From contig JAPKBR010000026.1 of NCBI GenBank assembly GCA_028823345.1, forward strand, positions 1 through 52,876: 52,876 nt of DNA. The letters run 5' to 3'. The position numbers and the translations under genes were made by a program. How positions within the stretch are numbered: the first letter of the stretch is position 1; each line of letters starts with the position of its first letter. Below the pieces are notes generated by a model, which saw only the letters and a list, made by a program, of their open reading frames with translations, ran no database searches and had not been told where the DNA came from. The DNA is from Planctomycetota bacterium. Its GTDB lineage: Bacteria; Planctomycetota; UBA1135; GCA-002686595. This document shows, piece after piece, positions 25,504 to 33,973 of this stretch.

Positions 25504-27915
25504 TCAATCCCGTTGGACCAACGCGGCCCAGTCCTGGCTTAGGGCGTAGGGTGGTAGGCCCAGGGACACGGGTGCTCCGCCGGTGATGGGGGCGGCGACC
25601 GGATGCGAGGTTCCATTCCGCGGGTCGAACCAAGTCAGGTGAAAGACGCCTGGTGCTAGGCTCAAGTCGAGGGTCGGGGCGAGGTCAGACACGGGCATGT
25701 AGAATGCGTATACCTCACCGGGTTGGGCGAAGACCTCACCGCCTCCGTAGGCCTGCCGTTCGTCGGAGAGCAGGCTGTCCTGGGGCTGCATTTCCCAAAA
25801 GGGCAGGCCTTCCAGGAATTCCCGGGCGTAGCGCATTTGGTCCCACATGGCTTCGCGGGTTCGGAAGTCCTCGGTGCGCAGGTCTCCGCCGAGGGGCAGC
25901 CCGTGGTAGCCAAAATACCACTCCAATTGACCACCGGAGAGATACACATCCCACAGGTGCAGCTTGCGCATGGAGTTCACGTTGTTGTCGGTCAAGCCCG
26001 TGGTTTGTTCATCGAAGTCAATCACCCAGCGGTGTCCGGCTGCTGCGGAATCCGTGCGCCAGCGTTCGACGATGTTGCCCGAGTGATCTGGGGAACCTTG
26101 CAGAGACGTGGCTTGGAAGTGCGGGTTGCCGAGGGCGCTGGTGTAGGGCCCATAGTCGCCGTTGGGTCCAATCCCATGGGTGTGGAATGCGACAGGTTGT
26201 TCGTAAGGCAAGATGCTTTGGATCCAGTCTGCGAATTGGTCGAGTTGCGCGAGTTGGTGGTTGGATTCCTCGCCTAGATTCCACTTGATCGCCGGGTGGT
26301 GTCCAAAGCGTGCCACGAGTTCGCGGTAAAAGATCTTGCGCTCGGATCCCAGGAGACCGTTGTCGAGCCAGTGCTCGTTATTCCACTCGGTTTCGCCTAA
26401 CACAAGGTGCAAAGCAATGCCCCGGCGCATGGCATGGGCAAAGACCTGGTTCCATTGGTGGAGTTTCGAGAGGTCGTAGTGCAGCTTGTCCGATGCGGTA
26501 TCCATGGGGCCCAGGAATGGCCAGGTGTCGCGCCCGTCACCCCCCAGGTTCATGGGCAGGAAATAAGCGGAGTTGACCCCGCGACTGGCGAGGTAATCGA
26601 GGGCTCCCACTAGCCCGCGGGAGTCAGCGCCAGTGGTGCTGGAGGTGAACAACGGGCTGGTGTCATCCCCAAGCCCCGCGCTGCCAAAGTCCTGCACATG
26701 GGGCAGGAACTGATGCAGCCCCTCGGGCAGGCCGCTTGTGCCCGCGCCACCGGGCTCATCCCAGGTACCGTCAAAGCCCTCGAAGCCAAAGAGGTTTTCA
26801 GGACTGTCTGTGCCGCCCTTCAGGAAATAGGGTCCGTCCCGGAATTTGAGGTAGTGCTCGCCTACATATTCAAGAGCGCCGTACTTCAAGAAACCGGGTG
26901 CCTCGGGATCCCGCGGGCCCACGGGCAAGATGCCGGTGATTCCCTCCAGCATTCCCGCCTGTCCGGCAGTGGGGTCGAGACTTGCGGCCACGTCAGATCC
27001 TTCTCGGAAGTGCACGGTGTATTCCCAATTGCCTTCTTCAAAGAAAGCCGCCCGCACTTGCCAAGCATGGCCAGCGCTGCCGCCGGATCCATCGCCAGCG
27101 AAGAAACCTTCCGTGCGCATGATGGCACCTGATGGCGCGTTGAAGTCAATCCAAAGCCGCCGATCCAGGAAGGGGTTGGGTGTTTCGTCTGCTTCGCTGA
27201 AGAGAGGTCCCACAAAGGTCAAAGTGACTGGTTGCCACTTACGCAGGGTGCCGGTGACGCTGCGTCCATCAGGGGAGTCGATCGTTGCGGAGAAAGGTCC
27301 TTCCGTATCGATGGACTCGTCGGGCCCAAGGGCGCTGATGCGCAGGAAATAGGTCACCCCTTCACCTAGGCTGGAGAGGGTGACCGTATGCTCGGTGGCG
27401 AGGGACTCGCCACTGGATTGGCTTGCGTCTAGGTCTTGGTCCGTGCCCCAGTCCAATCGCCCGTGGCTGGGAGCACTCGTGACCCAATGGACCGAGATGG
27501 TGCGCAGGGCAGGTTGTTCTACGGCCCACTCGAGGATTTCCGCGTGGCCGAAGTTGCCGGGGTCCGGGATTTCGAAATCGGGGTCGCCTCCGCCGCCGCC
27601 TCCACCACTAGCATCCCACTCGCTTAGGCCGCCCTCTTGCTCGTGGTCCCTGCCGCCCGTGCCACCGCCACCGCCGCCACCGCCTGGATCGTCCACATCC
27701 AGGGCATCGTGTACCTGGTCACGACTGGCACCCACGACAGCCGAGTTGTCTCCTCCAGTGTTGCTCCCTCCCGATCCGCTCCCCGAACCTGAACCGCCCG
27801 AAGATTCGGAGCCACCGCTGCAGCCCAGCAGCAGGAGCATAATTCCGACGCTACAGGTGAAATGTGGGGAAGGGGGGATTTGGAGGGGCCGTGCCAAGCC
27901 ATCTAATGTACTCAA
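25504..27915 (-). CDS. large lipoprotein: polyglycine linkers, Fn3-like domain, DUF5060-like domain, glycosidase-like barrel
   Basis: The 803-residue product starts at TTG 27915, supported by AGGAG 9 nt upstream on the minus strand. A lipobox (MLLLLGC) predicts lipidation. Residues 35-110 are Gly/Ser-rich with several runs of seven or eight Gly, a flexible spacer. A fibronectin-III-like or metallophosphatase-N-like domain follows (ALRTISVHWVTSAPSHGRLDWG), then a beta-sandwich resembling DUF5060 (RKWQPVTLTFVGP...). Next is a TIM-barrel of the DUF4038/apiosidase type (YFLKGGTDSPENLFGF, IKWNLGEESNHQLAQ) and a C-terminal beta domain. The likely role is hydrolysis of complex polysaccharide at the cell surface. 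NLGEE may contain the acid catalyst. The specificity is not known. Confidence 0.75.
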   Translation of the reverse strand: MSTLDGLARPLQIPPSPHFTCSVGIMLLLLGCSGGSESSGGSGSGSGSGGSNTGGDNSAVVGASRDQVHDALDVDDPGGGGGGGGTGGRDHEQEGGLSEWDASGGGGGGGDPDFEIPDPGNFGHAEILEWAVEQPALRTISVHWVTSAPSHGRLDWGTDQDLDASQSSGESLATEHTVTLSSLGEGVTYFLRISALGPDESIDTEGPFSATIDSPDGRSVTGTLRKWQPVTLTFVGPLFSEADETPNPFLDRRLWIDFNAPSGAIMRTEGFFAGDGSGGSAGHAWQVRAAFFEEGNWEYTVHFREGSDVAASLDPTAGQAGMLEGITGILPVGPRDPEAPGFLKYGALEYVGEHYLKFRDGPYFLKGGTDSPENLFGFEGFDGTWDEPGGAGTSGLPEGLHQFLPHVQDFGSAGLGDDTSPLFTSSTTGADSRGLVGALDYLASRGVNSAYFLPMNLGGDGRDTWPFLGPMDTASDKLHYDLSKLHQWNQVFAHAMRRGIALHLVLGETEWNNEHWLDNGLLGSERKIFYRELVARFGHHPAIKWNLGEESNHQLAQLDQFADWIQSILPYEQPVAFHTHGIGPNGDYGPYTSALGNPHFQATSLQGSPDHSGNIVERWRTDSAAAGHRWVIDFDEQTTGLTDNNVNSMRKLHLWDVYLSGGQLEWYFGYHGLPLGGDLRTEDFRTREAMWDQMRYAREFLEGLPFWEMQPQDSLLSDERQAYGGGEVFAQPGEVYAFYMPVSDLAPTLDLSLAPGVFHLTWFDPRNGTSHPVAAPITGGAPVSLGLPPYALSQDWAALVQRD

Positions 27916-28054
27916 GGAATCGAGCTCCTGCCCACTTTTTTATCGTGCCCGATGCCTTGCAAGTTCCTAACGCGCCTTTCAAAATACACCCCCTCGACCC
28001 TATAGCGAGTGATTACCCCTCAAAGCTAGATCTTGCCTGGGCCTGCTGGTCCCT

Positions 28055-28110
28055 ACACCTTGAGGTTCTGTGATGGGGGACTACACTCTGCGCCCAGAAC
28101 CTCAGTGTGT
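28055..28110 (+). promoter_or_regulatory. inverted repeat enclosing the probable trxB promoter
   Basis: ACACCTTGAGGTTCTG (28055-28070) and CAGAACCTCAGTGTGT (28095-28110) are inverted copies with 14 of 16 positions matching, the inner 10 perfectly. The left arm contains a possible -35 (TTGAGG, 28060-28065). A possible -10 (TACACT, 28082-28087) lies 16 nt further on between the arms. The trxB ATG follows 27 nt after the right arm. It may be an operator, a leader hairpin or both. A second weak promoter match lies at 27957-27985 (TTGCAA, 17 nt, CAAAAT). Confidence 0.45.
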
Positions 28111-28137
28111 TCTGGCCCCAAACCTCCCAAACTTCCC

Positions 28138-29073
28138 ATGTCTGAATTGCACAACGTCGTCATCATTGGCTCCGGTCCCGCCGGTTACACAGCTGCCATT
28201 TACACCGCCCGCGCCAACCTTAAGCCTGTCCTCTTCCAGGGCATGCAGCCCGGCGGCCAGCTGACCATCACCACTGACGTGGAGAATTTCCCCGGTTATC
28301 CCGATGGAATCATGGGTCCGGAGATGATGGAAGACCTGCGCAAGCAGGCCGAGCGGTTCGGCACGGATGTTCGTTTTGACGAGGTCACGGAAGTGGACTT
28401 TTCCAAACGCCCCTTCACGATCAAATCACAATTTGGCGAGATCCAAGCCCAGTCGGTGATTGTCTCCACTGGCGCCACCGCCAAGTTGATCGGCCTCGAT
28501 TCAGAGATGCGTTTGATGGGGCATGGCGTCAGCGCCTGCGCCACCTGTGACGCGGCGTTTTTCCCGGACAAGGAAGTGGTCGTGGTTGGCGGCGGTGACT
28601 CTGCTATGGAAGAGGCCAACTACCTGACCCGTTTTGCCTCCAAGGTCACCATCGTTCATCGCCGAGAAGGTCTGCGCGCATCCAAGATTATGGAGGACCG
28701 CGCCCGGGCCAACACGAAAATCGAGTGGGCCTTGAACAACACGGTGGAGGAAATTCATGCGGGGGAAAACGGCAAGGTCAAGGGGATCACCCTTCGCAGC
28801 ACCACGGATGATTCGGAGCAGGAGTTCGGGTGCGAAGGTCTCTTCGTCGCCATCGGTCACTCGCCGAACACCAAGATCTTTACCGACAAGCTCGAGCTGG
28901 ATGCAAAAGGCTATGTGGCCGTCACCCCAGGTGGCACTGCTACCTCCGTCGAGGGTGTTTTTGCTTGCGGCGATGTGATGGACGCGATTTACCGACAGGC
29001 AATTACTGCTGCTGGTACTGGTTGCATGGCAGCGATCGATTGCGAGCGTTGGTTGGAAGAGCAGGACCTTTAG
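28138..29073 (+). CDS. trxB: thioredoxin-disulfide reductase
   Basis: TrxB passes electrons from NADPH through FAD and a redox-active disulfide to thioredoxin in the cytoplasm. The 311-residue product has usual length, with FAD motif GSGPAG (11-16), PGGQLTITTDVENFPGYPDGI, active-site CATC (134-137), NADPH motif VVVGGGDSAMEEA and the closing FACGDVMDAIYRQAITAAGTG. ATG 28138 is chosen because the upstream frame is unrelated. Its codon choice favours C-ending codons more than most neighbours, which suggests strong expression. It is preceded by the inverted repeat at 28055-28110 and followed 25 nt later by a methyltransferase that may be co-transcribed. Confidence 0.96.
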   Translation: MSELHNVVIIGSGPAGYTAAIYTARANLKPVLFQGMQPGGQLTITTDVENFPGYPDGIMGPEMMEDLRKQAERFGTDVRFDEVTEVDFSKRPFTIKSQFGEIQAQSVIVSTGATAKLIGLDSEMRLMGHGVSACATCDAAFFPDKEVVVVGGGDSAMEEANYLTRFASKVTIVHRREGLRASKIMEDRARANTKIEWALNNTVEEIHAGENGKVKGITLRSTTDDSEQEFGCEGLFVAIGHSPNTKIFTDKLELDAKGYVAVTPGGTATSVEGVFACGDVMDAIYRQAITAAGTGCMAAIDCERWLEEQDL

Positions 29074-29098
29074 AAGCCGACGAAACGCTGGTGCACCC

Positions 29099-29938
29099 AT
29101 GAAGTCTGAGGAAAATCCAGAGCCCCAGGAAGAGTACATCCTGGGGGTCGATCCCGTTGAGTTGCAGCGCCTGTGGACCCAGCACGAGGTGTGGGCCGAG
29201 GACATGCGCAGGCTAGTCCGACGGGCCGGTTTGGGCCCGGGGATGAGGGTTCTGGATCTGGGCTCGGGGCCTGGAACCACGTCCTTTGAACTCGCCTCAA
29301 TCGTCGAACCCCAGGGCCATGTGATCGCCTGCGACGAGAGCCAGGCATGCATTCAAGACTTGCTGCAGGAGGCAAAGAAGAGGGGCATCACCTGCGTCGA
29401 AGCCCACGTCCGGCGCGCGGAAGACCTGGGCATTGAGAAAGGCAGTTTGGATGCGGTCTACGGCCGTTGGATTCTCTCCTGGTTGCCCGATGTCCCGCTT
29501 GTGTTCGAGCAGGTCTCTCGCGCCTTGCGCCCTGGTGGCGCTTACATCTTGCAGGAATACGTCGATTGGAGGGCCGTTAGGCTGCTGCCCCGCAGCCAAG
29601 CGTTCGACACCGCCATCGACGCCTGCATGGCCAGTTGGGTCCGCGGCGGAGGCACGATTGACATCGCCGAGAAGGTGCCCGCCCTCGCCCGCGAGGCAGG
29701 CCTGGACGTGGAGTCCTTCACTATCAACGCCCGCACCGGATGCCCCGGGTCACCCGTATGGGGTTGGGTTGGTGATTTCCTGACAAGCTATCTTGCGCGC
29801 CTTGTGCGCCATGGTCACTTTGCCCGCGACGATTACGAGTCCTTCCTCACCGAATGGAAAAGGCACTCTTTACGACCTGAATCAATCCTCATGGCCCCCG
29901 TGGTGGCGGATGTGGTTCTGCGTAAGAGCGGGGCTTGA
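29099..29938 (+). CDS. class I SAM-dependent methyltransferase
   Basis: The 279-residue product has motif I VLDLGSGPGTTSFELA, motif II IACDESQACI, an acidic post-II HVRRAEDLG, motif III LDAVYGRWILSWLPD and ALRPGGAYILQEY. This is the small-molecule methyltransferase pattern (Methyltransf_11/25/31 families). The substrate is not deducible. The C-terminal half (WGWVGDFLTSYLARLVRHG) is helical and likely forms the acceptor lid. The gene follows trxB by 25 nt, so it may share that transcript, but there is no obvious functional link. Confidence 0.85.
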   Translation: MKSEENPEPQEEYILGVDPVELQRLWTQHEVWAEDMRRLVRRAGLGPGMRVLDLGSGPGTTSFELASIVEPQGHVIACDESQACIQDLLQEAKKRGITCVEAHVRRAEDLGIEKGSLDAVYGRWILSWLPDVPLVFEQVSRALRPGGAYILQEYVDWRAVRLLPRSQAFDTAIDACMASWVRGGGTIDIAEKVPALAREAGLDVESFTINARTGCPGSPVWGWVGDFLTSYLARLVRHGHFARDDYESFLTEWKRHSLRPESILMAPVVADVVLRKSGA

Positions 29939-29947
29939 GGGCGGGGC

Positions 29948-30208
29948 TTATTTCCGTCGGGCCCCTGCCCCTTTAGGGTGCCCGTTGGATGACCGTTGCA
30001 CCCCAAGCCATGAAATCCAAGTAGTCCTGTTTTCGCCCGGAACGAGCAATGGGCGCACGGCACCGGAGAGCCAGAGGTGGATGTGGAATTGCGCGTGAAA
30101 GCAGGGTCCGACTCGGTCCTCTTGGGTTTCTAACGACAGACCCCTCTGGGGGAGAAGAAGCTTCATAGAGCCGCAATCATCGCCTAGGAGCAGGATTGTG
30201 GCTTCCAT
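29948..30208 (-). CDS. doubtful 86-codon ORF
   Basis: This is an open minus-strand frame from ATG 30208 in the 309-nt gap between the methyltransferase and the next glycosyltransferase. The segment GPCFHAQFHIHLWLSG alternates polar and hydrophobic residues like a beta-strand, and a purine-rich stretch (GGAAAGGAAGG) lies about 15 nt upstream. The rest has no recognisable motif. It may be a real orphan, a frameshifted remnant or chance. If it is not coding, the gap holds nothing else I can name. Confidence 0.25.
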   Translation of the reverse strand: MEATILLLGDDCGSMKLLLPQRGLSLETQEDRVGPCFHAQFHIHLWLSGAVRPLLVPGENRTTWISWLGVQRSSNGHPKGAGARRK

Positions 30209-30247
30209 CTGGAAGTTGGCAGCCTTCCTTTCCTATCCTAAGGTCAG

Positions 30248-32968
30248 ATGCGTATAGGTTTATTTGTTCATGGGCTTCCGCCCCGGGCGACCCACGGGGT
30301 CGAAACCCACACCCAGGCTTTCGCCGAGGCTCTCGCGCGTGCGGGGTTTGCGGTGGAGGTCTTTGCACCCTGCAACTCCCCTGGTCGAGCTCAATACTCC
30401 CAGCGGCGCGAGGTGCGAGCCGAGGGGTATGGGGTCACGTGGGTGCAGGTGGAAGGGACCATGGATCCGCGCCACATGGCCCGGGCGGTGGGAGCGTTCT
30501 TGGATCGCGAACGGCCGGATGTGGTGCATCTACAGCACATGATTCAGTTGGGCGCGGCGGCCATTGAAGAAGTCGAGCGGCGCGGGATTCCTCTGGTCTA
30601 TACGGCCCATGATTTCTTTCCAGTCCACGAAACCTTGACCCTCATGCGGCCGGACTTGGTGCCCTTTGAGTGCGGGGACCTTGAGATGCAGGCGCGGGTT
30701 CTTCAGGCCCAGGGATTTCTCGACAAGTTGAATCACCTAGGCGATCACCACGGAACCGTGTTGTTGGACCAGCCTGGGTTTGAAAACCAGATTGGCGAGG
30801 CTTCGGCAGTGACCTTACGCGCGATTCTCGATGGCCAACGGGATGGTGGGCTGGCGGAGGCGCGGGAACAAGTTCGTCTACGCGCCCAGCACATGCGTGA
30901 CACATTTGCCAAGATCGACAAGCGTTTGGCTACATCCCAGGTGCTGGCTAGGCGCTTGAGCGGTGCCCTGGGGCGGGCAGTGGAATTCCGAGCCAGTGGA
31001 ATCCCAATGGATCACCTGAGCGATCTACCCGCGGCTCGGTCCCATGGAGGACCCTTGCGTATTGGGTTCATTGGCGGGTTGCTCAAGCACAAGGGCGTGC
31101 ATACTTTGCTTGAGGCTTTTGGTCCATTGGAGGGCGAGGCGGAATTGCACATCCACGGGGCTTCCCATGATCGCGCCTATGGGCGCATCCTGCGCGCACG
31201 GGCGGCCGAGGTGGGGGCCCAGATGCACGGAGAATACAGCCGCGACCAGTTGCCTCAGATCCTGGGTGGTCTGGATCTGGTGGTGGTGCCGTCCCTTTGG
31301 ATGGAGAACGCGCCCTATGTGATTCGCGAAGCCTTTGCCGCCCGTCGGCCGGTGTTGGTTTCGGACACAGAAGCCCTCAGGGAGAGCGTTCGAGACGGGG
31401 AAGATGGCTTGCTGTTTACTCAGGGTGACCCGAAGGCCCTAAGAGTTGCCCTGCGACGTTTGATCGATGAGGAGGGACTCTTTGAACGATTGGTGATGGG
31501 TATCACGTCGCCCCTATCGATTGACGAAGAAGCCAAAGCCTATGGACAGACTTACAGTGAGTTGCTGGAGAAGGCGCGTGAGAACAAGGCCTTGCCGCTC
31601 ATGCCCGCCAGCGTGGAACCCTTTGCCGAGCGGTTTGCTGCCTTGAATGCCCTGCCCACGCGGGACATTTTTGAGCGCGTGCAGCGTGGCCTAGAGAAAC
31701 TTGGGGAATGCATGGGTGTGGCAGAACAGCCCGCCGACCTCTTGACCCAAGCGGTGGCTTCAGGGTCTCCTACTCGAGATCTGTTGCTCGATCACGATCG
31801 CGCATTGGAGTGGCTGCGCAAAAGCTTGGCGAACATGGAGCTCGCTCGGGATGAAATGGAGAAGCGCGCGGGCTGGTTCCAGGAGCAACTTGCAAGCGCT
31901 GAAAAACGCGCCCAGTGGCTTGGCGGTCAGGTGGATCAGGGAGCCCAGACCACCGGCGTGGAGCGGGACTGGTTGAAGGAGTCCAAAGATGATTTGGAGC
32001 AGGAACGCGACTGGTTGCGCGAGCAACAGGCAGAGAGCGAGAAAGCTAACTCTTGGCTCCGGGAATCTTTGGATCAGGCCGAGCAAGAGGGGCAGAGATT
32101 GCGTGCCTGGGCTGAGGACTCCATTCAAAAGGCCACAGAGGAAGCGGAAAAAGCAAAGGCTGCTGCCAAGGATGCTGCAGAAGAGGCCCAAAAGTCCCAG
32201 GAGTGGACCGCCGAATCTCGCCAGCAGACTGCCGAAGAGGCCGAATGGCTCAAGGAGACCGCTGAAGAACTACGCCGTGAAAACCGCTGGTTGCAGGAAA
32301 AGGCAGATGATGGAGAGGCTGCCATTACATCCGCCCAGGCTTCTGCCGCAGAAGCCACCCGCGCCCTAGCCGCCCTGGCAAAAGAGAGGGAATGGATGCG
32401 CGGGGTTTTGGAAACACGTCAACAGGAGCTGCGCTGGGTACGCGAGCGTTTGACCGGAGACACGGTGCCCGAGGGCGAAGATCCCGCCAAGGATCCCGCG
32501 GCAATTTTTGAGGCTCACGAGGCTTTGGAACGGGAATTGGTGGCCATGCATTCCCACGAACATTGGTTGTATTCGGAGCTGGCCAGCATCGCTGGCATTT
32601 TGGAGAGCAAGAGGTCTGAAGCTAAGACCCTGGCTGCGGATCAATTGCCCGCAGCCCTCGCGAGTATGCGCGCCGCCGCAGCGCGCTCCATGGGTGAGCT
32701 CACTTGGCGACGGCAAGAGATGCTGGCGGCTCGGGAGGGTTCCGACCGTTTGCTGGCGCGCCTGGCCTCGCCCGAATTGGCAGACCGCATTCGTTCCTGG
32801 GAGTTGAGTCCGGAACCTTCGGCACCCTTGCCGCCTCTGATTGATCCCGAATTGGCTGGGCCGGGGCCCGAGGAGTCCAAGCGGGTTGAATCCAAGCTGG
32901 ACGACCCCGAGGGCCTGCCTTGGTCCGACCCCGATGGAATTCTCAACGATGAGGAGGACGAATCATGA
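30248..32968 (+). CDS. GT4 glycosyltransferase with a long Trp-striped coiled-coil tail
   Basis: The 906-residue product has two parts. Residues 1-430 are a GT4 GT-B enzyme: MRIGLFVHGLPPRATHGVE, DVVHLQHMIQLG, TAHDFFPVHETL, LRIGFIGGLLKHKGVHTL and PSLWMENAPYVIREAFAARRPVL with EX7E at Glu 353/361. Residues 500-735 are a predicted coiled coil rich in Glu, Lys, Gln and Ala with repeats of the form W-[LF]-x-E-x10. The tryptophans are at 522, 543, 557, 575, 589, 603, 621, 653, 667, 681, 716 and 730. A further helical part and an acidic Pro-rich end follow. The tail may position the enzyme or measure glycan length, as the WbdD coiled coil does, which is inference. The stop overlaps the next ATG (ATGA), so it is coupled to a GT2. 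Confidence 0.85.
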   Translation: MRIGLFVHGLPPRATHGVETHTQAFAEALARAGFAVEVFAPCNSPGRAQYSQRREVRAEGYGVTWVQVEGTMDPRHMARAVGAFLDRERPDVVHLQHMIQLGAAAIEEVERRGIPLVYTAHDFFPVHETLTLMRPDLVPFECGDLEMQARVLQAQGFLDKLNHLGDHHGTVLLDQPGFENQIGEASAVTLRAILDGQRDGGLAEAREQVRLRAQHMRDTFAKIDKRLATSQVLARRLSGALGRAVEFRASGIPMDHLSDLPAARSHGGPLRIGFIGGLLKHKGVHTLLEAFGPLEGEAELHIHGASHDRAYGRILRARAAEVGAQMHGEYSRDQLPQILGGLDLVVVPSLWMENAPYVIREAFAARRPVLVSDTEALRESVRDGEDGLLFTQGDPKALRVALRRLIDEEGLFERLVMGITSPLSIDEEAKAYGQTYSELLEKARENKALPLMPASVEPFAERFAALNALPTRDIFERVQRGLEKLGECMGVAEQPADLLTQAVASGSPTRDLLLDHDRALEWLRKSLANMELARDEMEKRAGWFQEQLASAEKRAQWLGGQVDQGAQTTGVERDWLKESKDDLEQERDWLREQQAESEKANSWLRESLDQAEQEGQRLRAWAEDSIQKATEEAEKAKAAAKDAAEEAQKSQEWTAESRQQTAEEAEWLKETAEELRRENRWLQEKADDGEAAITSAQASAAEATRALAALAKEREWMRGVLETRQQELRWVRERLTGDTVPEGEDPAKDPAAIFEAHEALERELVAMHSHEHWLYSELASIAGILESKRSEAKTLAADQLPAALASMRAAAARSMGELTWRRQEMLAAREGSDRLLARLASPELADRIRSWELSPEPSAPLPPLIDPELAGPGPEESKRVESKLDDPEGLPWSDPDGILNDEEDES

Positions 32969-33909
32969 ATCAACGCGTTGCAGTGGTCATTCCCGCCTTA
33001 GACGACCGGGATCTGTTGGCCAAAAACTTGCCCCTCTTGATCGAAGAGCTCGAAGCTCGCGCCTGCGACGACGAGTTGACCGTGGTGGATGACACAGGCC
33101 AAGATCTCTTGGCTGCTTGGATTGCTGAGCGCTTTCCAGGGAAGGTGCGCGTGATCGTGCGCGGGGACTGTGGTGGCTTTGCCAAAGCCCTGGTGACTGG
33201 TGCCCGGCTCGGCACGGCGGAGTTGCTGCTCTGCCTCAATCCCGACGTGCGCGTGCGACCTGGATTTTTGAGTCCCCTGGTGGAAGCCATGGCCGATCCA
33301 AATGTGCATTCGGTTTCCCCCCGCGTGTTGCTCAACGGCGACCCCAACAATGCCGAGACTCACCAGCGCATGTTGGTGGATGGTGGGCGCCTGATCAGTC
33401 AACCCTTGACTCCCGACCCCGATTGCAGCGAGCCCCTGCCGATTCCCTTTCCCCTGGGCGGCGCCATGATGGTACGCCGGGAAGAGTTTTTGGCCGAGGG
33501 CGGTTTTGATCCCCTCTTGGCTCCCTTCTACTTCGAAGACACCGACCTGGGCCTGACCGCCTGGCGGCGTGGCCGCAAGGTCTTGGAAATCCCCGCCAGC
33601 GTGGTGGAACACCATCACCGGGGAACGATCGGCCGCGTGGTGCCCGACAATATCGTGCGCGCTGCAATCGAGCGCAACCGCCTCTTGGTTCATTGGAAAC
33701 ATCTGGATTCCAAGGCCGCAGCCCACGAACACTACCTCAGCCTCTACCGCGATGCCCTTGACGCAGGCATCGGCGAACGCCGCGAAGAGCTCATCTGGAT
33801 GGCTCTGGCCTTGGAAGAACTGGAAGCCGCCACCGCTTCGCGGATCGGCTTAGGTTCCATGCAGCGCTCCTTGGATGCGGCCCTCGTGGCCGCTGATCCG
33901 AGTCGGTGA
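32965..33909 (+). CDS. family 2 glycosyltransferase, rhamnosyltransferase-like
   Basis: The 314-residue GT-A enzyme begins QRVAVVIPALDDRDLLAKNL, shows the nucleotide-binding VVDDTG, a DXD-like NPDVRV, and the late FPLGGAMMVRREEFLAEGGFDP with FYFEDTDLGLTAWRRG. This ED motif carries the catalytic base in WbbL/GlfT-like GT2 enzymes. It likely adds a deoxysugar or hexose to a surface glycan. The ATG overlaps the stop of the coiled-coil GT4 by 4 nt, so both are expected in fixed ratio. It ends opposite another glycosyltransferase with a hairpin between them. Confidence 0.88.
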   Translation: MNQRVAVVIPALDDRDLLAKNLPLLIEELEARACDDELTVVDDTGQDLLAAWIAERFPGKVRVIVRGDCGGFAKALVTGARLGTAELLLCLNPDVRVRPGFLSPLVEAMADPNVHSVSPRVLLNGDPNNAETHQRMLVDGGRLISQPLTPDPDCSEPLPIPFPLGGAMMVRREEFLAEGGFDPLLAPFYFEDTDLGLTAWRRGRKVLEIPASVVEHHHRGTIGRVVPDNIVRAAIERNRLLVHWKHLDSKAAAHEHYLSLYRDALDAGIGERREELIWMALALEELEAATASRIGLGSMQRSLDAALVAADPSR

Positions 33910-33939
33910 CACGGAGCCAAACGGGAACATGGCCGGTCA

Positions 33940-33961
33940 GGCCCTAATCGGCACTAGGGCC
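33940..33961. terminator. hairpin between convergent glycosyltransferase genes
   Basis: GGCCCTA-8 nt-TAGGGCC forms a perfect 7-bp stem in the 64-nt gap between the stops of two convergent genes. A symmetric hairpin in this position could serve both transcripts. There is no U tract on either side, so its strength is uncertain. Confidence 0.45.
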
Positions 33962-33973
33962 GGCCCTACAGCG

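Noticed and set aside
27590..27690. GCC/ACC-rich short repeats that could suggest an array
   Set aside because: They are the codons of polyglycine linkers in the lipoprotein gene, not CRISPR or intergenic repeats.
28501..29352. 283-codon antisense frame opposite trxB and the methyltransferase
   Set aside because: Both plus-strand genes are clear; the frame spans their junction and shows no domain.
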